Below, one piece after another: positions 55,589-64,000 of a stretch of 64,000 bases of DNA. Source of the stretch: Blastopirellula sp. J2-11 (GTDB taxonomy: Bacteria > Planctomycetota > Planctomycetia > Pirellulales > Pirellulaceae). The stretch covers positions 3,596,001-3,660,000 of the forward strand of contig NZ_CP097384.1 in the NCBI RefSeq assembly GCF_024584705.1. Reading direction: 5' to 3'. Position numbers and translations under genes: made by a program. The notes beneath the pieces are model-generated. The model was not told the DNA's origin. It was given only the letters and a program-made list of their open reading frames with translations, and did no database searches. Within the stretch, counting starts at the first letter, position 1. Each line of letters opens with the position of its first letter.

Positions 55589-56218
55589 ATGAGTCAAGAG
55601 ACCTACGCCGAGCAGGCCTATCAACAAATTATGAATCGCCTGCTCAAGCACGAAGTGGCCCCCGGCGAACCGATCGATCGACGGGAGCTCGCCAATCAGC
55701 TGAACGTGAGCCTTCTGCCGATCTCCGACGCGATTCAACGGCTGACTTATGAAGGCTTTCTGACCACTCGACGACGACAAGGAACCTTCGTCACCGTTCC
55801 CAATCGGAACGATATCCAAGATCAGCTCCTTCTTCGTGAAGCGCTGGAGTGCCAAGCGAGTCGCATCTATTTCGGCACATCCATTCAGTCCGCCAAACGC
55901 CAACTCGTCAAACTAGCGAAGGCCGCGGATAAGGCGGCGATGGAAGGGCGGCAAATCAGTTCGGAAGACTACGCTTTTCATACGGTCCTCATCAAATTGA
56001 CTCAGAATAAGGCCATCATCCATTGCTTCCAGCGCGTCAGCAATCTGACTCTATTTCAACATATTTCGCTGATTAGTCCCGTAAAATCCACCGCCTACGA
56101 TGGTCACCGGGAACTCTTAGAAGATCTGCTTGCAGCGACGACAGCCGATCAGGCGGAAGCGCGCATTCGCAAACACATGCACATCGGCAAGTCGCAGATC
56201 TTGGGAGATCCTCAATGA
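55589..56218 (+). CDS. GntR family transcriptional regulator (FCD type)
   Basis: 209 residues. The N-terminal winged helix (YQQIMNRLLKHEVAPGEPIDRRELANQLNVSLLPISDAIQRLTYEGF) is the GntR HTH. The helical C-terminal part (LLREALECQASRIYFG, EDYAFHTVLIKL, HRELLEDLLAA) fits the FCD effector domain. It overlaps the sialidase gene by the 4 bases ATGA, so it almost certainly controls that operon, probably in response to a sugar acid. Confidence 0.9.
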   Translation: MSQETYAEQAYQQIMNRLLKHEVAPGEPIDRRELANQLNVSLLPISDAIQRLTYEGFLTTRRRQGTFVTVPNRNDIQDQLLLREALECQASRIYFGTSIQSAKRQLVKLAKAADKAAMEGRQISSEDYAFHTVLIKLTQNKAIIHCFQRVSNLTLFQHISLISPVKSTAYDGHRELLEDLLAATTADQAEARIRKHMHIGKSQILGDPQ

Positions 56219-58260
56219 ACAGTCGAGTCTTTCTACCGTTTTGGGCGCAATGTGGTCTCACGGCGACAGCGATATTTCTGCTGGGATTCGCAGTCCCCGC
56301 AGGTACGCAGACGCTTGCCGCACAGGAGATGACGCGTACCGATATCTTCACGGCCGGCGAAGGAGGATACGAGCTTTATCGAATCCCGGGGATCGTCGTC
56401 TCGCGCAGCGGCGCCATCTTGGCCTATTGCGAAGCCCGCAAAAGTGAGTCAGGGGACTGGGGACAAATTGACATCGTTATGCGAAGAAGCGTCGATCAAG
56501 CTAAGACGTGGTCGCCGCCTCAAAAAATTGTGGATGTAACCGGTCAACTGGCCGTGAATCCGGCGGCAAAATCGCAAAACCTGGATCAGCTCGACGAGAA
56601 TACCGTCCATAACCCGGTTGCTATCGTCGATCAACAGACCGGCGCGATTCACTTTCTTTACTGCATTGAATACATGCGTTGCTTCTATATGCGCAGCGAT
56701 GATGACGGCGTTACCTGGACGAAGCCGATCGACATCACAGCAACGTTTGACCAATTTCGTCCAGACTACAACTGGCAAGTCCTCGCCGTCGGTCCAGCGC
56801 ATGGAATTCAGCTGGAGCAAGGCCCCTATTCGGGTCGCCTGGTCGTTCCGGTTTGGCTTTCGCTGGGAACCGGCGGCTATGGTCATCGCCCTTCCGTGAC
56901 CGCGACGATATACAGCGACGATCATGGTAAGACGTGGAAATGCGGTGAAATCGCGGTTCCTCACACGCCGCAGTTCCTCAATCCGAATGAAACGGCGATC
57001 GTCGAATTGTCTGGCGGCAAAGTGATGTTGAACGTTCGTAGTGAATCAAAGCGGCATCGTCGTCTCTCAACGGTCAGCGCCAACGGCGCCACCGACTGGT
57101 CGTCGCCGCAATTCGACGAGGCGTTGCTCGAACCGATCTGCATGGCGGGGCTACTGCGCGTTCGAGACGCCAATGCAGGCAAATCGAATCTGATCGTCTT
57201 TTCCAATCCGCACAATCTATCGCGACGCGATGGGAAAGAACTGCCGGGGACACTGCGCGATCGTCTGAATCTGGCGATCAAATTAAGCGAAGATGACGGC
57301 CAGACCTGGATCGCTCATCGAACGCTAGAGCCGGGGTTCAGCGGCTACAGCGACCTGGCGCAGCTCACCAGCGGAGAACTGCTTTGCATCTACGAGCAAG
57401 GCAGCACCAACAATGACAACCTATTTCGACCGACACATTTGACCGTCGCCAAACTGGATCTGGACTGGGTGCGCGGTGCGGACTCGAGCGAAGCGGTCGA
57501 AACGAAGAACGAGACATCGGCGCAACGTCCGCTCCGGATTCTTCCCTTGGGAGACAGCATCACTCGCGGTTCTTACTTGACAGGCTATTCCGCCGGTCCG
57601 TTTCTGGAAACGCCGATTGGCTTGCCCAGTTGGGATGGAGGAGGCTATCGCAAACCGCTGCAAGATCTCCTGCGAGCGGCGCACGTTCCCTTCGACTTCG
57701 TCGGACCGTTGAACTACGGCGCGTTCGGCTCGGCAGGAAAGGTCGCCGCTGGCTTTGATCCCGATCATTGCGGCGCGGCGGGCTTCTCGAACCAACGTCT
57801 GCTTCACGGTGGAGACGTGCCGACGCCGCTGGACGTCCTGCATGAACAGGGAGTTGAAAAGCTCTCGATTCCCGGCGTCGCCGAGGTCCTGGATCACTAC
57901 CGGCCAGACGTAATCTTGTTGATGTCGGGCGCGAACGGCCTCAACGCCGATGCGCGGGATCAACTGATCGAAACGATTGTCCGACGCAGCGACGCGCATC
58001 TCTTTGTCGCCACAACTCCACCGCAGCGCGCACCGCGTGCAGGCTGGGAGCAGGTCGAGAAATACAACGCTTCGCTGCCGGCGACCGTTCAGCGCTGGCA
58101 AGACGAAGGGAAGCATGTCACGCTGGTCCCGATGCAAAAGGCGCTCGGATCTAACGACCTGCTTGCGGACGGAGTTCATCCCAACCGCGCAGGGCAAGTG
58201 AAGATCGGAGAGACTTGGTTTCGCGCGCTCCTTCAAGCAGGCATGCTGACGCCTCACTAG
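56215..58260 (+). CDS. Exported sialidase fused to an SGNH hydrolase
   Basis: 681 residues with a signal peptide of about 36. Residues about 40-420 are a six-bladed sialidase: the YRIP arginine motif at 55-58 and Asp boxes at 92-99, 161-168, 234-241 and 358-365. E306 and the tyrosine of SGYSDL at 378 fit the catalytic dyad. Residues about 440-681 are an SGNH hydrolase with LGDSIT at 445-450, MSGANGLN and the DGVHPNRAG catalytic pair. The fusion would cleave a terminal sialic acid and remove an O-acyl group. It is followed by an RraA-family gene. Confidence 0.9.
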   Translation: MNSRVFLPFWAQCGLTATAIFLLGFAVPAGTQTLAAQEMTRTDIFTAGEGGYELYRIPGIVVSRSGAILAYCEARKSESGDWGQIDIVMRRSVDQAKTWSPPQKIVDVTGQLAVNPAAKSQNLDQLDENTVHNPVAIVDQQTGAIHFLYCIEYMRCFYMRSDDDGVTWTKPIDITATFDQFRPDYNWQVLAVGPAHGIQLEQGPYSGRLVVPVWLSLGTGGYGHRPSVTATIYSDDHGKTWKCGEIAVPHTPQFLNPNETAIVELSGGKVMLNVRSESKRHRRLSTVSANGATDWSSPQFDEALLEPICMAGLLRVRDANAGKSNLIVFSNPHNLSRRDGKELPGTLRDRLNLAIKLSEDDGQTWIAHRTLEPGFSGYSDLAQLTSGELLCIYEQGSTNNDNLFRPTHLTVAKLDLDWVRGADSSEAVETKNETSAQRPLRILPLGDSITRGSYLTGYSAGPFLETPIGLPSWDGGGYRKPLQDLLRAAHVPFDFVGPLNYGAFGSAGKVAAGFDPDHCGAAGFSNQRLLHGGDVPTPLDVLHEQGVEKLSIPGVAEVLDHYRPDVILLMSGANGLNADARDQLIETIVRRSDAHLFVATTPPQRAPRAGWEQVEKYNASLPATVQRWQDEGKHVTLVPMQKALGSNDLLADGVHPNRAGQVKIGETWFRALLQAGMLTPH

Positions 58261-58355
58261 CCTCCTTTGTCGCCGCGGCAGTTTCCAAATGTTTGACAGT
58301 CTTCACTATCCCCAAGTCACCGAACACTCTACCTCTGACACTGAGCACCGCCTTC

Positions 58356-59084
58356 ATGCGTCCGATCGATCTAGAACAGCTTGCGAAGTTTGATACGCCC
58401 ACGGTCTGTAACGTGATCGAACTGTTTGACGTTCGTCCCCGCAATTCCGGCTACATGAACGCCGAGATACGCGCCTGTTTTCCGCAGCTTCCACCGATGG
58501 TCGGCTATGCGACGACGGCGACGTTTCGCAGCATGTCCCCTCCGCCGCAAGGCAAAGCGTACGGCGGATTGAACGAGCAGTTGAAAGCGTTGCCCGAATT
58601 GCCGGGACCGGCGGTCATGGTCTTTCAGGACATTGACCAACCGACGGTCGCAGCCACGTTCGGCGAAGTGATGTGCACAATGTACAAAGCCTATGGATCA
58701 GCCGGTTTAATCACGTCCGGTGCGGGGCGCGATCTCGATCAGGTGCAAGCGTTAAACTATCCCGTCTTTACAAGCGGCACGATCTGTTCGCACGGGTATT
58801 GTCACCTCCCGGATGTTAACGTTGCCGTGACCGTCGGAGGAATTTCGATCACGCCAGGCATGCTGCTTCACGGAGATTGCAACGGCGTGACGACAGTGCC
58901 GCTGGAGATCGCTGACGAGATACCGGACGCCTGCACCGAACTGATGCGGTGCGAACAATACATTTTGGATTACTGCCGACAAGGGAACGTCACTCCGGAT
59001 GGCCTCGCCGCGGCCCGCGCAGAGTGCGACGCGGGAATTCGGAAACTCGCCAGTCAAATCAGTCGCGGAGAGCGGCCTCATTAA
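58356..59084 (+). CDS. RraA family protein (HMG/CHA aldolase-like)
   Basis: 242 residues of the RraA/4-hydroxy-4-methyl-2-oxoglutarate aldolase fold. The conserved pattern FDTPTVCNVIELF, FGEVMCTMYKAYGSAGLITSGAGRDLDQV and PGMLLHGDCNGVTTVP carries the GxxxxD-type metal and pyruvate site residues. It may be an aldolase of a sugar acid released in this operon, or have another role. It is the third gene after GntR and sialidase. The frame upstream of the ATG is not supported by a ribosome-binding site. Confidence 0.85.
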   Translation: MRPIDLEQLAKFDTPTVCNVIELFDVRPRNSGYMNAEIRACFPQLPPMVGYATTATFRSMSPPPQGKAYGGLNEQLKALPELPGPAVMVFQDIDQPTVAATFGEVMCTMYKAYGSAGLITSGAGRDLDQVQALNYPVFTSGTICSHGYCHLPDVNVAVTVGGISITPGMLLHGDCNGVTTVPLEIADEIPDACTELMRCEQYILDYCRQGNVTPDGLAAARAECDAGIRKLASQISRGERPH

Positions 59085-59165
59085 ACAGGCAATGCATGTC
59101 GCCGCCAGACTGCACCGCAATGACATTTTTCATAATGTAATTTTTCCCTTTTCTGGAGTCTTGTC

Positions 59166-60182
59166 ATGAAAATCTCTTCTGCAAGGCAAGCATTTACGCT
59201 TGTCGAACTTCTGGTTGTGATTGCAATTATCGGCGTGTTAATCGCTTTACTGTTGCCGGCAGTACAGCAAGCGCGTGAAGCGGCTCGCCGGATGCAATGC
59301 GCGAACAATTTGAAGCAAATCGGCCTGGGACTTCAAAACTACCACGACACGTTTCTCACTTTTCCCTACGGCGGCTCAGTGGTCTCAGGCGTAAACTGGG
59401 GGGCGGGCGGAAGCACCGGCCAAGGTCTGTTCAACTGGCGCAGTTTCATTTTGCCGTTCGTCGAGCAAGGCTCCCTCGCAGATCAGATGAAGTCGGAAAT
59501 GGGAACGACGTCCGACTTCGTCGCCGGCTCTGGAACGGCCGCCTGGGCGACAAAAGTCGAAGGGCTTACGGCGGCCCAAACGACGGTAACCATGTATCAG
59601 TGCCCGAGCGATTCTGGCGCTTCACGAGATTCGGTGGCGATTTCCTGGAGTAACATGCCGCACTTTACGGGTCCGATCGCCAGCTACTACGGTTCTGCGG
59701 GGCCAACTGCAACCGGCTCCACGACAACACCGACGAGTCCTTGTGCGCTGACGACCGGATGCACGATCTACGGCCCCGACAATGACCATCTCGGTGCAGC
59801 CGGCACGACGTCACCAGGGATGTTCGTCGAGCGAGCGAGCAAGATCGGAATGCGTGACGTGACCGATGGTACTTCAAACACGTTGATGGTGGGAGAGGAA
59901 CGCAGCGTCAGCGACGACGGCTATCCGTGGCAGTTGAGCCATTGGATGGAAGCAGTCAGTTTGGGATCGACCATCAAAGGGATCAACAGCGACATTCGTA
60001 CCTCCACTTACGGCTCCACTGTGGCCAGCTACTACGATAAGAGCTTCAGTAGTCTCCACCCCGGCGGAGCGCAATTCCTGTTTGTCGACGCGTCGGTTCA
60101 CTTCCTCCCTGAGACGATCGACATCCGAACGTTCTGTAACCTGGGAACCAAAGCCGGCGGCGAAACGTTGAGCGACTATTAA
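59166..60182 (+). CDS. DUF1559 protein with prepilin-type N-terminus
   Basis: 338 residues. The N-terminus [20 protein letters not shown] is a prepilin-type signal, followed by [23 protein letters not shown] and the C-terminal [21 protein letters not shown] stands 9 bases before the ATG. It is a paralogue of the DUF1559 protein at 35 kb, and like that one it is followed by a small lipoprotein. Role unknown. Confidence 0.92.
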   Translation: MKISSARQAFTLVELLVVIAIIGVLIALLLPAVQQAREAARRMQCANNLKQIGLGLQNYHDTFLTFPYGGSVVSGVNWGAGGSTGQGLFNWRSFILPFVEQGSLADQMKSEMGTTSDFVAGSGTAAWATKVEGLTAAQTTVTMYQCPSDSGASRDSVAISWSNMPHFTGPIASYYGSAGPTATGSTTTPTSPCALTTGCTIYGPDNDHLGAAGTTSPGMFVERASKIGMRDVTDGTSNTLMVGEERSVSDDGYPWQLSHWMEAVSLGSTIKGINSDIRTSTYGSTVASYYDKSFSSLHPGGAQFLFVDASVHFLPETIDIRTFCNLGTKAGGETLSDY

Positions 60183-60322
60183 TCGCGGCATCCCCCTTCC
60201 GTTTGTCTCCAACAGCGTCATCGGTCTCCACGATCCGCATTCGTCGCGATCCTGGAGACCGAATCCCCAGGGATCTCATCCCGATTCGCAATGAACAATT
60301 CACTTAGGCGGTGAGGAAAACA

Positions 60323-60787
60323 ATGAATCGCAGCGATCAACAAGCGAAGCTGGGCGTCCTTTGGGCGCTCTCAATTTGCCTGCTGGCTGGATGCTTCGGA
60401 GAGAATGGCCCCTTCAAGGTTCCGATAACTGGAACGGTTGAATTTCAAGGAGAGCCGATACCGGCCGGGACGATCGCTTTCGCTCCAGTCGACCCGGATC
60501 AAGGCAAGCCGATGTCGATCGAAATCACGGCAGGACAATTCGCGACCCCACCTGGTCAAGGCCTGATCGCAGGCCGCTATAAAGTAGTCGTAATTTCGAC
60601 GGCGCTGTATTCGCCCGGCGCCGATCCGGCCACCGACGCTCCACTGAAAAAAGCGATCGCAATTCCGAGCGTCTACGGGCGTCCCGACACCAGCGACCTG
60701 GAAATTACGATCTCGACCGATGACCGCAAGATTGAGAAGCAATTCGTGCTCAATCATGGAACTTCGCGTAACGAAAACATACGCTGA
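60323..60787 (+). CDS. Small lipoprotein, transthyretin-like
   Basis: 154 residues. The signal ends in the lipobox LLAGC. The mature domain begins ITGTVEFQGEPIPAGTIAF, nearly the same pattern as the lipoprotein at 34.4 kb. GAGGAA precedes the ATG. A GTG four codons upstream exists. It sits 140 bases after the DUF1559 gene, repeating the pair seen in the second PSCyt operon. Confidence 0.8.
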   Translation: MNRSDQQAKLGVLWALSICLLAGCFGENGPFKVPITGTVEFQGEPIPAGTIAFAPVDPDQGKPMSIEITAGQFATPPGQGLIAGRYKVVVISTALYSPGADPATDAPLKKAIAIPSVYGRPDTSDLEITISTDDRKIEKQFVLNHGTSRNENIR

Positions 60788-60821
60788 GCTCGTGCAGACA
60801 TTCCGCCAGGCGGCGCCCTGA

Positions 60822-61514
60822 TTACTTCAGATGCGGCGCCAACGCAGGCGCGACAACCTTCAACTCTGCGACCACCAATTCAGCGATCGCGTCAGCGCCC
60901 TGTTTGGTGAAGTGCGTGATGTCCGTCGCCGTAGGATTGTACTTTGCGCTTTCGGCAGGCCCAATCTTGTTGTGATGCGCGACGCTGATCGTATAGAGAT
61001 CCAAAAACGGCACGTTTTGTTGCTTGGCGACGGCTTCCGCTTTTTTAGCGTAGACCGGCAATGGCGCTTTCACGATATCATTTCCGTCCCGCGGTAGAAT
61101 CTTGTCGTTGTCGTCGAAACCGCGTCGTGTCACCGAGCTTAAAACAATCGGCTTTCCGCCCGCGTTTTTCACACGCTCGACATACGAAGTGAGCTCGGCG
61201 CCGTAGACGCTCGTGTCGTATCGCTTTTGATCATTGTGGCCAAACTGAATCAGCACATAGTCGGGCTTCTGCAACAACAGCTCGTCCAATTTCTTGGAGA
61301 GGGACTGCAGCGTCGCGCCGTTTCTGGCGTAGTTCAGCACCTTCGTCCGCTCGGTCACCATTTCAGCGAAGGAAGGCCCCCAGCCATAAGTGCTGGCGAC
61401 CGTCGAATCGCCGATCAAACCGATCGTGAGCGGTTTTTCCTCGGCGGCCAACGCTGGCGCACTCAACAGGATCAGAAGTGAGAAGACCCATCCGTGTGAA
61501 ACTTTTCGAGACAT
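60822..61514 (-). CDS. SGNH/GDSL hydrolase (rhamnogalacturonan acetylesterase-like)
   Basis: 230 residues, exported, with a hydrophobic signal up to AEE near residue 26. The catalytic serine is in LIGDSTVAS, FGHNDQKR is block III, and TDITHFTKQG has the Asp-x-x-His pair. It probably removes acetyl groups from plant or algal glycans. AAGGAG lies 10 bases before the ATG. It is transcribed convergently with the lipoprotein gene and follows the next gene upstream by 38 bases. Confidence 0.9.
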   Translation of the reverse strand: MSRKVSHGWVFSLLILLSAPALAAEEKPLTIGLIGDSTVASTYGWGPSFAEMVTERTKVLNYARNGATLQSLSKKLDELLLQKPDYVLIQFGHNDQKRYDTSVYGAELTSYVERVKNAGGKPIVLSSVTRRGFDDNDKILPRDGNDIVKAPLPVYAKKAEAVAKQQNVPFLDLYTISVAHHNKIGPAESAKYNPTATDITHFTKQGADAIAELVVAELKVVAPALAPHLK

Positions 61515-61552
61515 ATTTTACTCCTTGGTGCAATTCGATGGTATGCCGATGA

Positions 61553-62230
61553 TTATTTTTTCGCTGCTGCTTTCCACACCGCGAGATTGCGGAATTGGGC
61601 GCCTTCGCCGCGGGCGACCATGCCGACGCGCCCTTTGCGATCGTGGAACCGTTCGTGCTGCGCTTCGATCGTCTGTTCGTCGATCCGGGCAACCCAGCGA
61701 TCGCCGCAGACTTCGATGACGATCGTATGCCAAGCGACTGGGTCGATGTCGACCTGGATGCGCGTCAGTTCTTCTTTACGAGTCTCTTTGGCGATGCCGC
61801 TCATTTTTTGAATCCAAATCGCCTTGGGAGTAATCACGACGCGGCCCAGGTGATGGTTGGGATTGTTGGTGTCACGACAGACGAAGCCAACTTGCGGCGA
61901 ATCGCCCAGGCGGAACTCACCGCTTAGCGCCAAATCGCCGAGATCGGTCACGTACTCGCAAACCGCTTCATGGCCGTTGGGGCGCTTTTCGCTCGGCCCT
62001 TCTTGGATCTCGTACGCAGCGCCGTCCACAATACTCCATTGGCCAATCCCGCCGCGCCAACCGTTGGCGCCAGGCTTTCCCTTGACGCCAAACGCGGCCG
62101 GCTGGTCGAACTTCTCGAAAGTAACGAGATCAATCGGCAGACAAAGTTGCGTCGCCGGAGGTGCTGGATTTTCGGCCTGTACCGGGGAAGCCAAGCACAT
62201 CAGAGCGACAATCGCGAGGGTGCGGTTCAT
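61553..62230 (-). CDS. Exported concanavalin-like (DUF1080-type) protein
   Basis: 225 residues with a signal peptide (LAIVALMCLASPVQA). The beta pattern, with LSGEFRLGDSPQVGFVCRD, AWHTIVIEVCGDRWVARIDEQTIEAQHERF and GRVGMVARGEGAQFRNLAVWK, is that of a jelly-roll glycan-binding or lyase-like fold seen in planctomycetes. The exact family assignment is weak. It is 38 bases ahead of the SGNH hydrolase gene and may be cotranscribed. The frame upstream of the ATG is longer but carries no ribosome-binding site. Confidence 0.75.
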   Translation of the reverse strand: MNRTLAIVALMCLASPVQAENPAPPATQLCLPIDLVTFEKFDQPAAFGVKGKPGANGWRGGIGQWSIVDGAAYEIQEGPSEKRPNGHEAVCEYVTDLGDLALSGEFRLGDSPQVGFVCRDTNNPNHHLGRVVITPKAIWIQKMSGIAKETRKEELTRIQVDIDPVAWHTIVIEVCGDRWVARIDEQTIEAQHERFHDRKGRVGMVARGEGAQFRNLAVWKAAAKK

Positions 62231-62387
62231 GAATGGAGCTTCGGAGGACGATGGAGACGACAAACCAATCTATTGGAAGATAGACCAGCGGCGAGTCCGA
62301 GTCAAAGCAGGATTGGAGCCGCCGCCTGACGGCTCCAATCCGTTGCTTTCGTCCGTACAGCAGACCGTACGCGCAGTGCGGTGCATC

Positions 62388-62579
62388 TCATGCGGCTGAA
62401 TGTTGAGCGCTGATCTCACCGTCGGTTCGATCGAGTACGATCTCGGTCGCCAGCGGCAGCGCCCGTTTTTCAAACTCGACGATAAAACCGCGTGCATCTT
62501 CCAGCGAATCGGCGCGATAGATAGCGACCGGCATTTCGGCAGCGAACCGCGTGTACGTGACGACGAGATACTTGTTCAT
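62388..62579 (-). CDS. Small protein of unknown function
   Basis: 63 residues: MNKYLVVTYTRFAAEM followed by YRADSLEDARGFIVEFEKRA. It looks like a compact alpha/beta fold and is probably a real gene, since GGGAGAACGGG lies just ahead of the start region. A second ATG three codons upstream is equally possible. No function can be proposed. Confidence 0.45.
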   Translation of the reverse strand: MNKYLVVTYTRFAAEMPVAIYRADSLEDARGFIVEFEKRALPLATEIVLDRTDGEISAQHSAA

Positions 62580-62602
62580 GATCTTCATTATTCCCGTTCT
62601 CC

Positions 62603-62827
62603 CTAAAGTTCGCTCAGTTCAAATTGGGTCGTCGCAGCAGCACATTGCACGTCAGATTCCGCATCCTCATCGGCTCCAGTCGTCCCATCTCCTACGCAGT
62701 CAATCTGAAACGTGCAGACAAGCTGACGCTTACAAGCGGCGCAGCGTCGTAACAGACAGCGCTGACGAACGAGTGAAGCGGTGGTCTCGTCGACAGGCGA
62801 TGTCGGGCTGGTTCGTCTCGGCAACAT
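62603..62827 (-). CDS. Small cysteine-rich ORF, doubtful
   Basis: 74 codons with several cysteines (CLLRRCAACKRQLVCTF) and an acidic end. It stops 24 bases before the ATG of the small protein downstream, which would fit an operon. There is no family match and no clear ribosome-binding site, so it may be a chance frame. Confidence 0.2.
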   Translation of the reverse strand: MLPRRTSPTSPVDETTASLVRQRCLLRRCAACKRQLVCTFQIDCVGDGTTGADEDAESDVQCAAATTQFELSEL

Positions 62828-63209
62828 AGGTACCTACCTGGGGCGCAAAGAAGTTGGGTCGATAGAGTTTCAGACAGTTCGGCGGCTCAAGAATTCGAGC
62901 AATAGAGGCGACGTCAACGGCTGTCGCGGCCGGCAGCAACCCAGCACTGTCTTGGTACGATCATTTCGATTACGAACTATAGAATAGTGAACATTCGTGC
63001 ACTGTGCAAGCACTATTTTGAGCCTTGTTTTTAGGGGGTTTTTGCGTGAATTGCCGGGACGCGCGAAACTCGAAAGAAGAAACAAGTCGGCTCGCCAAAA
63101 CGACGAGAAAACCGGCCCTCCGCGCGAGCCCTGAGAATGCGGATCGCCCTGCAAAAGAGAGTCGAGAATCGCTGCTCACTTCGTCATATTGCAACTCATC
63201 AACAGGCTT
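62828..63209. other. Intergenic stretch, no gene seen
   Basis: 382 bases between the small ORFs and the next leftward gene's stop. Open frames on both strands are short and overlapping. Nothing structured was noticed beyond a short palindromic GTGCACTGTGCAAGCAC stretch. Confidence 0.5.
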
Positions 63210-63719
63210 TTATTCCACCGGCGGCGGCAACTTTTTCTCCGAATGCCGCTTCATCAACTCCTCGATCGTTGGCGGCGCGTCGACACTGGAAATCACCGGC
63301 AAATCGGCGACTTCATAGCGGTAATAATCTCCCCACGCACCTACCAACAAAAACGTCTGACAATCGGACGGTATCGAAAAGCGATCAGCAAAGGTAAGTT
63401 CCTCTTCGGGTCGTCCTCGGTTTAACGTCACCCAACTGCGAGAAAGCGTCACCCACGGGCGTTGCTTCCCCCAAACCGAGACAGCGGAGCAATAATAGAG
63501 CGTGTTGGCCTCTTCTTCAAAATAGACAATCGATTCCGAATCGGTCTTTTGGATTCCGTAGATTCGAATCTGTCCCGGCGGATAGATCGACACCGCACGA
63601 TATCCCAGGACGCCGCCGCCGCTGGCCAGACCAAGTGTGACCAGAAGTGACAATGCGAGAATAATTCGCACGGCTTTTCGATTGCTGGTCGAAACCATTT
63701 TTTTCGGCAAGGCGTTCAT
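63210..63719 (-). CDS. Membrane-anchored protein of unknown function
   Basis: 169 residues. After a short basic start, a single transmembrane segment (IILALSLLVTLGLASGGGVL) anchors a periplasmic or extracellular domain with YPPGQIRIYGIQKTDSESIVYF and PSDCQTFLLVGAWGDYYRYEVADLPVI. It ends in a charged HSEKKLPPPVE tail. I do not recognise the family. A second ATG seven codons in is possible. Confidence 0.6.
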   Translation of the reverse strand: MNALPKKMVSTSNRKAVRIILALSLLVTLGLASGGGVLGYRAVSIYPPGQIRIYGIQKTDSESIVYFEEEANTLYYCSAVSVWGKQRPWVTLSRSWVTLNRGRPEEELTFADRFSIPSDCQTFLLVGAWGDYYRYEVADLPVISSVDAPPTIEELMKRHSEKKLPPPVE

Positions 63720-63897
63720 GGTTGCTGATCTTTTTACTCAGAGGAGTCGTTCATTCCTGGCATGCCGACGCAAAAAAAATGACTCCTGGGAAATATCATC
63801 GCCAAGGGTTTGCATGCCCCTACGAATAACGATACGGTAGTCACTTCGCGACACAGTTCGCAGCTCTCTTGGTCTTGATGAATAGTGGTGAAGCAAC

Positions 63898-64000
63898 ATG
63901 GCATTTATGCGATTCGCAAGCATAGGCTTTGTCAGTCTAGTCGCAATTGTCACAATTGCAGCAGGCAGCTATCACTATGGTTATACGACCTGCTATCGTG
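63898..64000 (+). CDS. N-terminus of a membrane or exported protein, cut by the window edge
   Basis: The frame begins MAFMRFASIGFVSLVAIVTI, a hydrophobic signal or anchor, and continues open to the edge at residue 34. GGTGAAG precedes the ATG. Product and length cannot be judged. Confidence 0.4.
   Translation, partial: MAFMRFASIGFVSLVAIVTIAAGSYHYGYTTCYR

Overview
The window reads as chromosomal DNA of a planctomycete, most likely a Pirellulales member (Blastopirellula, Bremerella or Rhodopirellula type). This rests on families that are hallmarks of that group: two DUF1501 plus PSCyt1/DUF1549/DUF1553 pairs, two DUF1559 pseudopilin-like proteins each followed by a small lipoprotein, a planctomycete-type sulfatase, and a CehA/McbA-like protein. 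It is inferred from protein families and was not confirmed by any search.

Layout: (1) 0.4-8.6 kb, a DUF1501/PSCyt degradation-type operon with a divergent PAS-AraC regulator, a repeat-rich spacer (nested palindromes and 100-bp tandem repeats), then an exported sulfatase. (2) 8.7-12.9 kb, an ArsR regulator and a fused hydantoinase/oxoprolinase. (3) 13.2-15.7 kb, a 2.4-kb island inserted in a tRNA-Pro(GGG) gene. It is bounded by 48-bp direct repeats and carries three unrecognised small-island genes (a 383-aa protein, a ribbon-helix-helix protein and a two-helix membrane protein). (4) 15.9-29.2 kb, a surface-glycan locus on the minus strand: two tandem HP-motif glycosyltransferases, a CMP-sialate synthetase, a NeuB-type synthase fused to a sialyltransferase-like N-terminal domain, an inositol-monophosphatase-family protein, a Wzm/Wzt-type ABC exporter, a COG5610-type HAD protein, RfbB and a GT4 enzyme. 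(5) 29.3-34.1 kb, housekeeping: rpoN, recR, ybaB, dnaX and the SRP RNA. (6) 34.4-42.2 kb, a second DUF1501/PSCyt operon with DUF1559, lipoprotein and an IclR regulator. (7) 42.7-43.1 kb, a 19/20-bp tandem array of about 20 units. (8) 43.2-47.3 kb, fliG, cheX, and an overlapping trio of a PTPS/QueD-like enzyme, a CitG-like enzyme and an OleB-like hydrolase. (9) 47.4-55.0 kb, a CehA/McbA-like protein and an RND efflux pair with His-rich tails. (10) 55.1-60.8 kb, a palindromic element, then GntR, a sialidase-SGNH fusion, an RraA-family protein, DUF1559 and a lipoprotein. (11) 60.8-64 kb, an SGNH hydrolase, an exported concanavalin-like protein and small unknowns.

Functionally the window mixes polysaccharide degradation and sensing (sulfatase, sialidase, SGNH esterases, PSCyt systems with AraC, IclR and GntR regulators) with making and exporting a nonulosonate-containing surface glycan. 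The tRNA-Pro island is the best candidate for an undescribed genetic system. The NeuB fusion and the 19/20-bp array are the next most unusual items. Starts were checked by codon: several plausible long frames begin at TTG or GTG, and the chosen start is explained where it matters.
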